64,000 nt of DNA from Nitrospira sp. (GCA_024998565.1 JACOEM010000014.1:24236-88235); one strand, 5' to 3'. Shown: positions 54,731 to 62,890, counted from the stretch's first letter. The notes: generated by a model from the letters alone, not told the origin. Program-made: numbers and translations.

Positions 54731-55558
54731 ATGGCATTAGTCGTCAATACCAACGTTTCATCTCTGGCAGCCCAGCGCAACCTTTCGATCAATCAAGCCC
54801 AATTGGGGCGGTCGGTTGAACGATTGTCTTCAGGCTTGCGAATCACCCGTGCGGCGGATGACGCCGCCGGATTGGGCGTGTCCGAAACATTGCGGGCGCA
54901 GATCCGCAGTATCAATCAGGCCAATCGAAATGCCGGCGACGGCATCAGTTTGACGCAGGTGGCCGACGGCGCGGCTGCCACCATCGGCAGTTTGCTGTCT
55001 CGTATGCGTGAGTTGGCGACTCAGTCTGCCAGCGGGACGCTGGGAACGACCGAGCGCTCCTACCTGGACCAGGAGTTTGTTGCGCTGCGTTCGGAAATCG
55101 ATCGAATTTCCACGACGACAGAATATAACGGTCAGCCGCTGCTGAGTGGAAGCAGCAACACGTTTGAGGTCTTCATCGGCTTCAAGAGTGGATCAGGCAA
55201 TTCCTTGTCGGTTGCGTTGGCCGATCTCGACGTCGCGGCGGTCGGATTGACCGGTGCGAGTGTGTCGACGGCGGCAGCCGCACAGACCATGCTTTCGAAT
55301 ATCGACAGCGCGATCAGCGCGGTGGCAACCGCCCGCGCGAATTACGGGTCGATTCAGAGCCGGTTCGAAGTCGCGATCCAGAACTTGACGGTCACGGCAG
55401 AGAACTTTACCGCGGCGGAATCTCGGATTCGAGACGCGGATATTGCCCAAGAGACATCTGTGTTCACGAAGAACCAGATCCTCACCCAATCCGGCATCGC
55501 GATTTTGGCGCAAGCCAACTCGTTGCCACAGCAAGCCTTGGCGCTGCTGCGAGGATAA
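54731..55558 (+). CDS. fliC: Flagellin FliC (minimal)
   Basis: The 275-residue protein has the conserved D0/D1 ends: VVNTNVSSLAAQRNLSINQA, RLSSGLRITRAADDAAGLGV at the start, and IAQETSVFTKNQILTQSGIA with LPQQALALLRG at the end. The surface-exposed centre (about residues 140-195) is short and rich in Ser, Gly and Thr, with no large D2/D3 domains. The ATG at 54731 follows AGGAGGAAG. It is the only flagellin gene in the window and the evident acceptor for the glycosylation block. Glycans may replace the missing outer protein domains; that is inference. Confidence 0.97.
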   Translation: MALVVNTNVSSLAAQRNLSINQAQLGRSVERLSSGLRITRAADDAAGLGVSETLRAQIRSINQANRNAGDGISLTQVADGAAATIGSLLSRMRELATQSASGTLGTTERSYLDQEFVALRSEIDRISTTTEYNGQPLLSGSSNTFEVFIGFKSGSGNSLSVALADLDVAAVGLTGASVSTAAAAQTMLSNIDSAISAVATARANYGSIQSRFEVAIQNLTVTAENFTAAESRIRDADIAQETSVFTKNQILTQSGIAILAQANSLPQQALALLRG

Positions 55559-55571
55559 GGCATCAGTCGCG

Positions 55572-55601
55572 GGATAGCCCTCCCTTCGGGGAGGGCTATC
55601 C
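55572..55601 (+). terminator. Strong hairpin between fliC and flaG
   Basis: A perfect 13-base-pair stem (GGATAGCCCTCCC and its complement) closes on a TTCG tetraloop. No T run follows, so it may act as a partial terminator or 3' stabiliser, keeping flagellin mRNA more abundant than the downstream fliD transcript. Confidence 0.7.
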
Positions 55602-55625
55602 ACGGATTGAACCTAGGAGGGTAAT

Positions 55626-55985
55626 ATGGTCCACCAGGTTTCGAATCATACGGACCTCTCCGCAGCCGCCACCCATGCGAGCCAGAGCGGACCTCAACAT
55701 GCCGTTGAAAAGAAGGTTGAGGCCCAGCTCCCTGAACCTGAAGCGTCCACGCCTGAAGTCAAAGGGAAAGATCTGGAACAGGCCCTGTCGCGAGTACGCG
55801 AGGTGTTCCAGAAGGCAGATTCCAGATTGGAGTTTACCGTCGATCCGGATCTTGATCGGGTGGTGGTGAAGGTCATGGACGGGGAGTCAGGAACCGTGAT
55901 CCGCCAGATTCCGCAGCAGGAAGTCATTGATCTTGCGAAGAGGTTGGAGACGCCGACCGGGCTGCTCCTGCATCACAAGGTGTAA
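55626..55985 (+). CDS. flaG: FlaG family protein
   Basis: The 119-residue protein has a polar N terminus and the FlaG core near the end: LEFTVDPDLDRVVVKVMDGE, then GTVIRQIPQQEVIDLAKRLE. FlaG proteins lie between flagellin and fliD in many bacteria and influence filament length or stability; their mechanism is not settled. AGGAGGG lies 5 bases before the ATG. A hairpin separates it from fliC, and fliD follows after 27 bases. Confidence 0.92.
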   Translation: MVHQVSNHTDLSAAATHASQSGPQHAVEKKVEAQLPEPEASTPEVKGKDLEQALSRVREVFQKADSRLEFTVDPDLDRVVVKVMDGESGTVIRQIPQQEVIDLAKRLETPTGLLLHHKV

Positions 55986-56012
55986 CCTGCTTCACGACAT
56001 GAAAGGGATGTC

Positions 56013-57404
56013 ATGGCGATTAGTTTCGGCGGGTTAGGAAATGGTGTGGACTTTGGTCAAGTCGTCTCCGAGTTGGCCAAAGTCCAACGCCTGCCCATCG
56101 ACGCATTGACGGCGAAGAAAAAAGATCTTCAGACCAAACTCACCGATTACGGGTCTCTGGGCAACAAGCTGCTCGCGCTTCAGAGCGCCGCGAATGCTCT
56201 CCGGCTTCCAAACAGCTTCAATCGATCGACCAGCACCGTCAGCGACGACAATATTCTTACGGCTCAAGCCGGCGCAGGAGCTGCGACGGGCAGTTATACG
56301 GTACAGGTTACTCAGCTGGCCAAAGCCAATCAAATTACGAACAAAGCCGCCAAAGCTGTCTCCGGCACCACAGAGGTGGTCTCGAGCGGCGCCGGCACCT
56401 TTACCTTTCGGGTCGGCAGCGGAACGAATCAAACGGTCAGTCTCAGCGCAGGCGCCACACTCGACGATCTCCGTTCGGCAATCAACGATCTGGGAGCCGG
56501 TGTCACCGCCTCCGTGATCAATACCGGAACGGAAGCGAGCCCGGCTTATCGGCTGACCTTGAGCGCTACCTCATCAGGCGCGGACAATACCATCACGGTT
56601 GTGGCCGATACGACCACCCTTGATTTCACGAACACGAGCGGGACGGGCGGTGCCGATACGTTGCAGGCCGGGCAGAACGCCATCGTGGTGATCGGCGATC
56701 CCGACCAAACCACGATCTCCATCGAGCGCGCGTCCAACGTGATCACCGATGCGATTCCGGACGTCACTCTCACGCTCAAGTCGAAAACCGTCACGACTCC
56801 CGATCCGGAACCGGTCACGGTGAATATCAGCACGGATCCGGAGGGCGTCAAGACCAATATCAAAACCCTGGTGACCGCCTATAACGACATCGTGAAGTTC
56901 GTCAACGAGCGGACCACGTACGACATCACGACGAAGACCGGCGGGATCTTCTTCAACGAGGGCACGGCGAAAAACGTCTTGAGCCAGTTGCGCACAGCCA
57001 TCTCGGGAGAGGTCAGTGGACTCTCCACATACAAAACACTCGGCGAGGTCGGATTTAAAACGGAACGCGACGGGACTCTCACCATCGAAGACGCGAAGTT
57101 GGACTCGGCGATGGCGAGCAACTATGTGGCCACACGGGCCTTGTTCGTGACGCAATCGACCTCCAGCGGCATTGCCGACCGTCTGGTGAAAGCGGTCGAT
57201 TTACTCGACAGCGTCGACAGCGGTGCCTTCACGGTTCGAAAAAACTCCATCACCAGCCAGATCAGCCGGCTTACCGATGAAATCGGCCGCAAGGAAGACG
57301 TGGCTGCAGCTTACGAGGAGCGCCTGCGACTTCAATTCGCCTCGTTGGATGCGTTGTTACAGAAACTCCAATCACAAACCAGCGCCCTCCAGGCGCTCAG
57401 CTAA
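56013..57404 (+). CDS. fliD: Filament cap protein FliD (HAP2)
   Basis: The 463-residue protein starts ISFGGLGNGVDFGQVVSELA, the FliD N terminus, and has the FliD_N module to about residue 100. Beta-rich D2/D3 domains with Thr-rich strands follow, and the C terminus contains DIVKFVNERTTYD and a heptad-rich helix (YEERLRLQFASLDALLQKLQ). FliD caps the filament and promotes flagellin folding. It precedes fliS by 14 bases. Confidence 0.95.
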   Translation: MAISFGGLGNGVDFGQVVSELAKVQRLPIDALTAKKKDLQTKLTDYGSLGNKLLALQSAANALRLPNSFNRSTSTVSDDNILTAQAGAGAATGSYTVQVTQLAKANQITNKAAKAVSGTTEVVSSGAGTFTFRVGSGTNQTVSLSAGATLDDLRSAINDLGAGVTASVINTGTEASPAYRLTLSATSSGADNTITVVADTTTLDFTNTSGTGGADTLQAGQNAIVVIGDPDQTTISIERASNVITDAIPDVTLTLKSKTVTTPDPEPVTVNISTDPEGVKTNIKTLVTAYNDIVKFVNERTTYDITTKTGGIFFNEGTAKNVLSQLRTAISGEVSGLSTYKTLGEVGFKTERDGTLTIEDAKLDSAMASNYVATRALFVTQSTSSGIADRLVKAVDLLDSVDSGAFTVRKNSITSQISRLTDEIGRKEDVAAAYEERLRLQFASLDALLQKLQSQTSALQALS

Positions 57405-57418
57405 GTCATAAGGTCACT

Positions 57419-57811
57419 ATGATCGCCACTGCCGCGAACGCTTATCAACAGACTCAAGTCATGACCGCCAACCGGGTGCAATTGATCGTGCTGCTGTACG
57501 ACTCCGCGATTCAATCGATGGAGCTGGCCCGGGAAGCCATTCTCACGAACAACTACAAGGATAAGGCCCGTTTTCTCGATCGCAGTATCGCGATTGTCGG
57601 GGAACTGTCCAGCGTCCTGGACTTCGAACGAGGCGGGGAGATCGCAGTCTCGTTGCACCGGTTGTACGACTACATGGTGCAGCAATGTATCCAGGCCAAT
57701 CTTCGACACAACGGCAAACACCTGGACGGACCGGTTCGCTGCCTGACGACGTTACGCGAAGGCTGGCAAGTGGTCGCACGGCAGGAAGCGGTGGCCCATG
57801 TCGGCAGCTAG
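57419..57811 (+). CDS. fliS: Flagellin export chaperone FliS
   Basis: The 130-residue protein is helical with the FliS signature: NAYQQTQVMTANRVQLIVLL, YDSAIQSMELAREAI, and VGELSSVLDFERGGEIAVSL. FliS binds the C terminus of flagellin to stop premature polymerisation and docks at FlhA. It overlaps fliT by 14 bases. Confidence 0.95.
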   Translation: MIATAANAYQQTQVMTANRVQLIVLLYDSAIQSMELAREAILTNNYKDKARFLDRSIAIVGELSSVLDFERGGEIAVSLHRLYDYMVQQCIQANLRHNGKHLDGPVRCLTTLREGWQVVARQEAVAHVGS

Positions 57812-58142
57812 TTTCCCCGATACCGGTTCTCTCCAGGATCGCCGCTCCATCGAACTGCTCACCATCCAAGCTCTGGAGGCCGCTCAGGCCGGCGACTGGG
57901 ATCAAGTCGACGCCTGCTATAGCGCGCGCGAACGTAGTCTTGCCGCCTGCAAACCTGATCGCACAGTCGCACAACAACTGTTGCGCATGGATGAAGAAGT
58001 GCGCGCGGCCATCCTCGTGGCGCAGGCAGGGATATCCGCTCAACTAACCGATGCCGCTCAAGTGAAACGACACCTGCGTCAATTACGTGAAAGTAGCGGA
58101 CAACTGGCCTCCGAACGTGTCACGATAGATCGTGAAGCCTGA
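57798..58142 (+). CDS. fliT: FliT-like export chaperone
   Basis: The 114-residue helical protein contains IELLTIQALEAAQAGDWDQV near residue 15, resembling the FliT family pattern in which a helix with a Gly-Asp-Trp turn contacts the substrate. FliT is the FliD chaperone. Conservation is weak, and the call leans on its overlap with fliS and its size. It has no membrane segment. Confidence 0.72.
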   Translation: MSAASFPDTGSLQDRRSIELLTIQALEAAQAGDWDQVDACYSARERSLAACKPDRTVAQQLLRMDEEVRAAILVAQAGISAQLTDAAQVKRHLRQLRESSGQLASERVTIDREA

Positions 58143-58199
58143 CGAGCGCGTGCCCAGACCCTATGCCTCGCTCGTGCTCCTCCACCGCAGAGGTTCGGT

Positions 58200-58811
58200 A
58201 TGACTCCGTCACATGACCGGTTTCGTCAGAGCCCCTACACCGACATTAAAAACGAAGAGCGACGCGAATGGCTGCGCATCGAAGATCGATTGCTGCTCGA
58301 GTATCGTCGTTTCGACGAACCGGCCGAAGTCATGAACGCCCACCTTCCTCCGGCAACGGAAGATACGATCGCCACCGCTGTGTCAAAACCGACCATTGAT
58401 CTGCTGGTCCGGGCAGGGGAGACTTTCGCCGGATCGCCGCTGTTACCCTGGGTCTCCAAAATCGACTGGATGCTGGAGACGATTCTCAAATCCCTCGTGA
58501 AAAGTCATCCCGGGAGCGTCGCCATCGCACGGCTGACCGATGTCGATATCAGCGCGGGAGGACTGGGATTCGATACCCCGCGTCTGTTTCAGGCGGAGGA
58601 CCTCTTGGTGTTGAAGGTGATTCTGCCTCCATTCAGCATGATCGAGGCGACGGCGCGCATCATCCGGGTGACACCGGCCGAGCGGGACTCGACGGGCTAC
58701 CATGTTGCCACGCAGTTTGTGGAGTTGGGCGGGGACGAGCAGGAGCTGATTATCCGGCATATTCTGCAGGTGCAAGCCGAACGTCTGCGGGCGAGAAAAG
58801 CGGCACACTAG
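58200..58811 (+). CDS. PilZ domain protein
   Basis: The 203-residue protein has the c-di-GMP-binding motif REWLR (RxxxR) near residue 22 and DISAGG (DxSxxG) near residue 117. The two halves of the PilZ fold are separated by an unusually long insertion of about 80 residues (EDTIATAVSKPTID to about 105). This matches a PilZ-like family whose split layout differs from the YcgR-type gene at 31400. It follows the fliC operon by 57 bases and may be read with it. c-di-GMP binding is predicted, the target unknown. Confidence 0.82.
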   Translation: MTPSHDRFRQSPYTDIKNEERREWLRIEDRLLLEYRRFDEPAEVMNAHLPPATEDTIATAVSKPTIDLLVRAGETFAGSPLLPWVSKIDWMLETILKSLVKSHPGSVAIARLTDVDISAGGLGFDTPRLFQAEDLLVLKVILPPFSMIEATARIIRVTPAERDSTGYHVATQFVELGGDEQELIIRHILQVQAERLRARKAAH

Positions 58812-58842
58812 GCACGTCGATGAGGCGCGGGTCGCGATGTGC
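58812..58842. terminator. Bidirectional hairpin between convergent genes
   Basis: Arms GCACGTCG (58812-58819) and CGATGTGC (58835-58842) pair over 8 bases with one G-T pair, in the 53-base gap between the PilZ gene and the minus-strand ATPase. It is suitably placed to terminate both. Confidence 0.45.
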
Positions 58843-58864
58843 CCCGCATGGTTGACACCGGGGT

Positions 58865-59794
58865 TTAGGCAGCCTGTTCAGGCGAAGGAGCGGTCTCAGG
58901 CGGGGCCGTTTCCGGATGGGCCAGGAGAGTAAGGAGCGTTTGAGCGGCTTGTCCGAGAGCCAGGGATGCGGGCGCCGTGGGCTCAAATTCGACGACCGGA
59001 AGATAACTACGCACCGCTCGTGTCATCGCCGGATCATCCGGAATCTCCCCCAGCATCATCAGATCCCCACCGACATATTCCTGCAATAGCTTCTTCAACT
59101 GCAGCACATTCACACGCGACTTCCCCGAGACCCGATTCACGATCAGATAGGGGTGAAATCCCTGGAGTGTCCGGCTGGCGGTCTCCTTGGCATGAGGATC
59201 GGTTTCGCTGACCGCCTGGATGACTTCATCGATGCTGCAGAAATCCCGATCGGAGAGGGTCTCTGTGACGGCATCGCGCGACAGGAAGGCCGACAAGACA
59301 CGACGAATCGCTGCCAGCTTGATAAAGCGGTAGAGGTCGAGCACCGACGTCGGATCCGGAGTGGCCACTGTCAGATAGTGGTCCGCCATCAGAAAAAAGT
59401 CCAGCGCATGATAACTGGTGCCTGCGCCGATATCGACAATGATGACATCGGCTTGCAGTTGCCGGAAATGGCGAATCAACCGCTTTTTCTTGGCATAGGG
59501 AAGATTGGCCGTCGCCAGGGTATCGCCTGTGCCGGGAATCAACTGGAGAAAGGGGTGTGCCGAGACCTGCTGGAGGACGTCATCCAGACGTTCAACCCGT
59601 CGTTCAACAAAATCCGTCAAGGTGCGAGGAGGGTTGAGCATGCCGAACAGAATATGGGCATCCGCGCCACCCACGTCCAGATCCGCCAAAACTACCCGCT
59701 TGCCTTGTTTGGCCAATAACATGGACAGATTGGCGGCGATCACGCTTTTTCCTACACCGCCCTTGCCTGAGCCGATTGAAACGATCATCGCCAT
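58865..59794 (-). CDS. Second MinD/FlhG-like ATPase
   Basis: The 309-residue protein has the deviant Walker A GSGKGGVGKSVIAANLSMLL at residues 8-27, DLDVGGADAHILFG, and DIGAGTSYHALDFFLMADHY with the switch region. It belongs to the MinD/ParA superfamily but diverges from the FlhG at 14952 outside the motifs; it is about 20 residues longer and ends in an Ala/Pro/Glu-rich tail. The start codon at 59794 (MAMIVSIG) is chosen over an upstream in-frame ATG because GGTGAGAGA precedes it. Its location beside the filament and STAS genes suggests a polar or flagellar role, possibly paired with another partner. Confidence 0.85.
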   Translation of the reverse strand: MAMIVSIGSGKGGVGKSVIAANLSMLLAKQGKRVVLADLDVGGADAHILFGMLNPPRTLTDFVERRVERLDDVLQQVSAHPFLQLIPGTGDTLATANLPYAKKKRLIRHFRQLQADVIIVDIGAGTSYHALDFFLMADHYLTVATPDPTSVLDLYRFIKLAAIRRVLSAFLSRDAVTETLSDRDFCSIDEVIQAVSETDPHAKETASRTLQGFHPYLIVNRVSGKSRVNVLQLKKLLQEYVGGDLMMLGEIPDDPAMTRAVRSYLPVVEFEPTAPASLALGQAAQTLLTLLAHPETAPPETAPSPEQAA

Positions 59795-59936
59795 AAGAAA
59801 TGGTCTCTCACCGTTGTATGTGTGTCGCCGTTTCTTCTTTCGGTCTGCAGGAACCAAAACCTTAGCCCCGATGCTTCACTCCGCGTTGCTCGCTTTCTCA
59901 AACTACAGGAAATCAAACTCGTCCGCACGTTTTTCT

Positions 59937-59963
59937 TTAGATTTCGGGAGCTATTGCCGATAC
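59937..59963 (+). promoter_or_regulatory. Sigma-28-like promoter for the STAS/PP2C pair
   Basis: TTAG-N15-GCCGATAC: -10 matches 7 of 8 bases, -35 2 of 4, spacing exact. It ends 33 bases before the STAS gene. Confidence 0.5.
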
Positions 59964-59996
59964 CGGAGGCGACCTTTGATAAAGAATGGAGGAGCC

Positions 59997-60299
59997 ATGT
60001 TCAAAATTGAGGAATCCAGCGATGGAGCGACACTGACGATTATACCGGCTGGACGCTTCGACGCGAGGATGCATCGTACTTTCCTGGAAGCCTATACGAC
60101 GCGGCCTCTCCCGTCGAGCCATTACGTGGTTGACTTTGGACAAACGGAATATATCGATAGCACAGGATTGGGCATGTTATTGAAATTACGCGAGTTTGCC
60201 GGTGGCGAAAAAGCCCGTGTCCATCTCTTGAAGTGCTCCCCGCAAATTAAAAGCATTCTGTCTATCGCAAATTTTCACTCGTTGGTCACCATCCCATGA
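59997..60299 (+). CDS. STAS-domain anti-sigma factor antagonist-like protein
   Basis: The 100-residue protein is a single STAS domain with the phosphorylatable serine in YIDSTGLGMLLKLREFAG. Such proteins (SpoIIAA/RsbV type) bind a kinase-type anti-sigma factor when unphosphorylated. Here the kinase-like and phosphatase functions are fused in the following gene, which overlaps by 4 bases. The ATG at 59997 has TGGAGGAG just upstream; an earlier in-frame start would run through the candidate promoter. No target sigma factor or anti-sigma partner is in the window. Confidence 0.9.
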   Translation: MFKIEESSDGATLTIIPAGRFDARMHRTFLEAYTTRPLPSSHYVVDFGQTEYIDSTGLGMLLKLREFAGGEKARVHLLKCSPQIKSILSIANFHSLVTIP

Positions 60300-61975
60300 A
60301 AGTCCTTGTAGCAGACGATACGGTTGTGAATCGGCAGATCTTACAGACCTTGCTGCGCAAGGACGGTCACAGCGTGGTGTTGGCTGAGGATGGGAAACAA
60401 GCTGTCGCCCAATTTGAAAAAGAACAACCAGATTTGATCATTATGGACTTAATGATGCCGGAAATGGACGGCAAAGAGGCAACTTTACTGATCAAACAAC
60501 GATCCGACACGCGCTTCGTGCCGGTTATTTTTTTGACGGCCGTGACAGATGAAAAAGGTCTGACCGAATGTCTTGCCTCCGGGGGAGACGACGTACTCAC
60601 AAAACCGTATAGCCTGCCCCTCCTGCGGGCGAAGCTCTCAGCTTGGTCGCGCGTGCAGGAACTCCACGCGCGAGTCACGGAACAGAAGCAGGAACTTGAA
60701 TCGTACCGAGACCGCTCGTTCTGCGAAATTGAGGTGGCCAATGAGATTCGTGCAAAAATCCTGGCGACTCCCTGCATGGAGCGAATGGGCATCGACTACC
60801 ATGTGGCACCTGCGGCCATCCTTGGCGGCGATCTCGTATTAGCCGGGACGACTCCGACCGGTATTCTTCATGTCCTCGTGGGCGACTTCACAGGCCATGG
60901 TTTGTCCTCCGCAATCGGCGCATTACCGTTGGCCGACGTGTTTTATCGAATGACCGAACGAGGGCATGCGCTAGGGGATATTTTACGGGAGATCAACCGC
61001 AAGTTGAACCACACGATGCCGATCGGAATCTTCTGTGCAGCCAGCGCAATCGAAATCGATCCGGTCCGCGGCCGGGCATCGGTGTGGAACGGCGGGCTTC
61101 CACCGGTCTTGGTCATCAACCCGAGTGCGGGGGTTCGGTTGCAATGGGCATCGCAACATCCTCCCCTAGGAGTGCTGCATGCCGAAGAGTTCATGCCGAA
61201 TCTAGAAAGCTATGACATACAGCCTGGCGACCAAATGATTCTGTATACGGACGGCGTGATCGAAACGCGCAGCCCATCGGGGGAGCTGTTCGGTGAACCT
61301 CGGGTCCATGAAGCTGTCACGCAAGGTCCGGCGTCGCATACATTCGAGGCACTCGTGGCTGCGCTCACGGCCTTCGCCGATGGAGGCATCCAAGAAGACG
61401 ATATTACGGTGGTCGATGTGCCTTGCGACATCGTTCTCGAACGATCCGCAGTAGGGGCTAATCCGCCATCACGGGAGCGTTCGTGTCAGCTTCCTTGGCA
61501 CATCGAGGTTCGATTGGGGCCTGACGCAATGCGGACGGAGGATCCGCTACCGGACTTGATGCAGCTGGTGAGCCTGCTACCAGGTCATGCCCGCCACCGG
61601 GAGCGCTTCTTCACCGTGTTGACGGAACTCCTCTCGAATGCAATCGATCATGGCGTACTGGGAATCCAATCGAATCTGAAAACTTCGCCCGATGGATTTG
61701 ACGCCTATTACCAGGAGCGCGACCGACGCCTGGCCGCATTGCAAGAGGGCTATGTGCAGATCTCCTTAACGCATGCTCCATCTGCGAGCGGGGCCCGATT
61801 GATGGTGCGTGTTGAGGACAGCGGGGCGGGATTCGATGCTACCCATCCCGCCGCACCGTTGTCCACGAATGATTCGATGTTCGGTCGTGGGCTCGCGCTC
61901 GTCCGCGCACTATGTCAGAAGGTGACATTCCATGGCGCTGGCAATTGTGTGGAGGCAATTTATAGCTGGGACTGA
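60296..61975 (+). CDS. Receiver-PP2C phosphatase-HATPase fusion (RsbU/HsbR-type regulator)
   Basis: The 559-residue protein has a receiver domain (1-120) with phospho-acceptor Asp51 (IIMDLMMPEMDGKE) and Lys in LTKPYSLPLL. A SpoIIE-type PP2C phosphatase follows (about 160-385; LVGDFTGHGLSSAIG, YTDGVIETRSPSGE), then a C-terminal HspATPase/SpoIIAB-like kinase domain (about 425-559; LTELLSNAIDHGVLG, GRGLALVRALC). The combination resembles HsbR, which phosphorylates or dephosphorylates the STAS protein HsbA in Pseudomonas to control FlgM and biofilm/motility. That precedent makes flagellar control plausible. The two genes overlap by 4 bases. Confidence 0.92.
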   Translation: MKVLVADDTVVNRQILQTLLRKDGHSVVLAEDGKQAVAQFEKEQPDLIIMDLMMPEMDGKEATLLIKQRSDTRFVPVIFLTAVTDEKGLTECLASGGDDVLTKPYSLPLLRAKLSAWSRVQELHARVTEQKQELESYRDRSFCEIEVANEIRAKILATPCMERMGIDYHVAPAAILGGDLVLAGTTPTGILHVLVGDFTGHGLSSAIGALPLADVFYRMTERGHALGDILREINRKLNHTMPIGIFCAASAIEIDPVRGRASVWNGGLPPVLVINPSAGVRLQWASQHPPLGVLHAEEFMPNLESYDIQPGDQMILYTDGVIETRSPSGELFGEPRVHEAVTQGPASHTFEALVAALTAFADGGIQEDDITVVDVPCDIVLERSAVGANPPSRERSCQLPWHIEVRLGPDAMRTEDPLPDLMQLVSLLPGHARHRERFFTVLTELLSNAIDHGVLGIQSNLKTSPDGFDAYYQERDRRLAALQEGYVQISLTHAPSASGARLMVRVEDSGAGFDATHPAAPLSTNDSMFGRGLALVRALCQKVTFHGAGNCVEAIYSWD

Positions 61976-62003
61976 CGACTATCGAAAACAGAGCGGCTGG
62001 GCT

Positions 62004-62030
62004 TAAGTGTGACGGGTATTCCTCCGATAC
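62004..62030 (+). promoter_or_regulatory. Sigma-28-like promoter upstream of the Flp pilin
   Basis: TAAG-N15-TCCGATAC: -10 matches 6 of 8 bases, -35 3 of 4, spacing exact. It ends 71 bases before the pilin gene; the gap 61976-62101 has no other clear promoter. Confidence 0.4.
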
Positions 62031-62101
62031 ATGAGTAGGAAGGGGTAGGCGCCGGTGACCTGCCTACAAAATCTGGTTCTTTCTAATTAGGAGAGAGTGT
62101 C

Positions 62102-62266
62102 ATGCTGAATGCCATGCGACGATTTTTCCACGAAGAAGACGGTGCGGCGGCCATTGAGTATGCATTGATCGCATCTGCGATCGCTGTGGTCATCGCCACG
62201 GCAGCGTTTACGCTCGGTGGCAATATCAGGAACATGTTCACGCGATTGGCCGGTCTGATTCGCTGA
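62102..62266 (+). CDS. flp: Flp/Tad-type pilin
   Basis: The 54-residue protein is a class IVb prepilin: a short basic leader (MLNAMRRFFHEEDG), then the Gly/Ala cleavage junction with Glu at mature position 5 (AAAIEYALIASAIAVVIATA), one hydrophobic helix, and a short tail. It is cleaved by the prepilin peptidase encoded 36 bases downstream and assembled into Tad pili for surface attachment. AGGAGAG lies 6 bases before the ATG. Confidence 0.93.
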   Translation: MLNAMRRFFHEEDGAAAIEYALIASAIAVVIATAAFTLGGNIRNMFTRLAGLIR

Positions 62267-62302
62267 ACCCATGGCCGTGCCATATCTCCCTTCGAGGCGA
62301 CG

Positions 62303-62827
62303 ATGGACATGATGCTATTCGTTCTGGTCGTGGTGGTCCTCGGGGCGCTCAGCGATGCAGCGAGGGGTCTGATTCCGAATTGGCTCACGATGACAGGTGT
62401 AAGCGGCGGCATCATCTTGCAGACCGCACACAATGGCCTGAGCGGCCTGGCCGCTAGTTTGGCCGGGTGCTGTGTCGGCATCGCTCTGCTGATCGGGGTC
62501 TATGCATGCGGCGGAATGGGGGCCGGAGACGTGAAACTTCTTGGCGCGGTCGGAAGCTGCTTAGGACCGTTCGGCGTGATGCAGGCCGCCGTGGCCATCG
62601 CCCTGTTCGGCGGGCTCTATGCACTGGGCGTCAGTTGCCGGCACCGGGGATGGCGGACGATGCTGCGGTCCGTCTATGCAGGGTGTCTGACGATCGCGCT
62701 CACCGGTTGTCCGGCGCCCTCTGCAACGTCGACCGCTCCAGAACCGTTGCTCCGGTACGGTATCGTGATCGCGCTCGGGACGGCACTGACACTGTGGTGG
62801 CGAGGAGATCTGTCGTTGATCTCTTGA
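62303..62827 (+). CDS. cpaA: Tad prepilin peptidase (CpaA/TadV)
   Basis: The 174-residue membrane protein has five to six hydrophobic helices and the GxGDxK protease motif (MGAGDVKLLGAVGSCLGPFG). An upstream catalytic Asp lies in SDAARGLIPNWLTM. It is an aspartyl prepilin peptidase of the small TadV/CpaA class, lacking the N-methyltransferase domain of PilD. It processes the adjacent Flp pilin. Some family members are shorter at the N terminus, so the first ATG is plausible but not certain. Confidence 0.9.
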   Translation: MDMMLFVLVVVVLGALSDAARGLIPNWLTMTGVSGGIILQTAHNGLSGLAASLAGCCVGIALLIGVYACGGMGAGDVKLLGAVGSCLGPFGVMQAAVAIALFGGLYALGVSCRHRGWRTMLRSVYAGCLTIALTGCPAPSATSTAPEPLLRYGIVIALGTALTLWWRGDLSLIS

Positions 62828-62843
62828 CGGATCGCATGAATAG

Positions 62844-62890
62844 CCGGGAGACGGTGGCACCCTGTCACCTTCCCGGTCGGGCGAAAGCCG
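62844..62890 (+). other. Tandem hairpins between cpaA and cpaB
   Basis: The first is a 13-pair stem in two segments: CCGGGA/TCCCGG outside and GGTGGCA/TGTCACC inside, loop CCC (62844-62876). A small GAAA-tetraloop hairpin (GGC/GCC) follows at 62880-62889. They could terminate or attenuate transcription, setting pilin and peptidase levels above the pilus machinery; no match to a known riboswitch was found. Confidence 0.5.
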
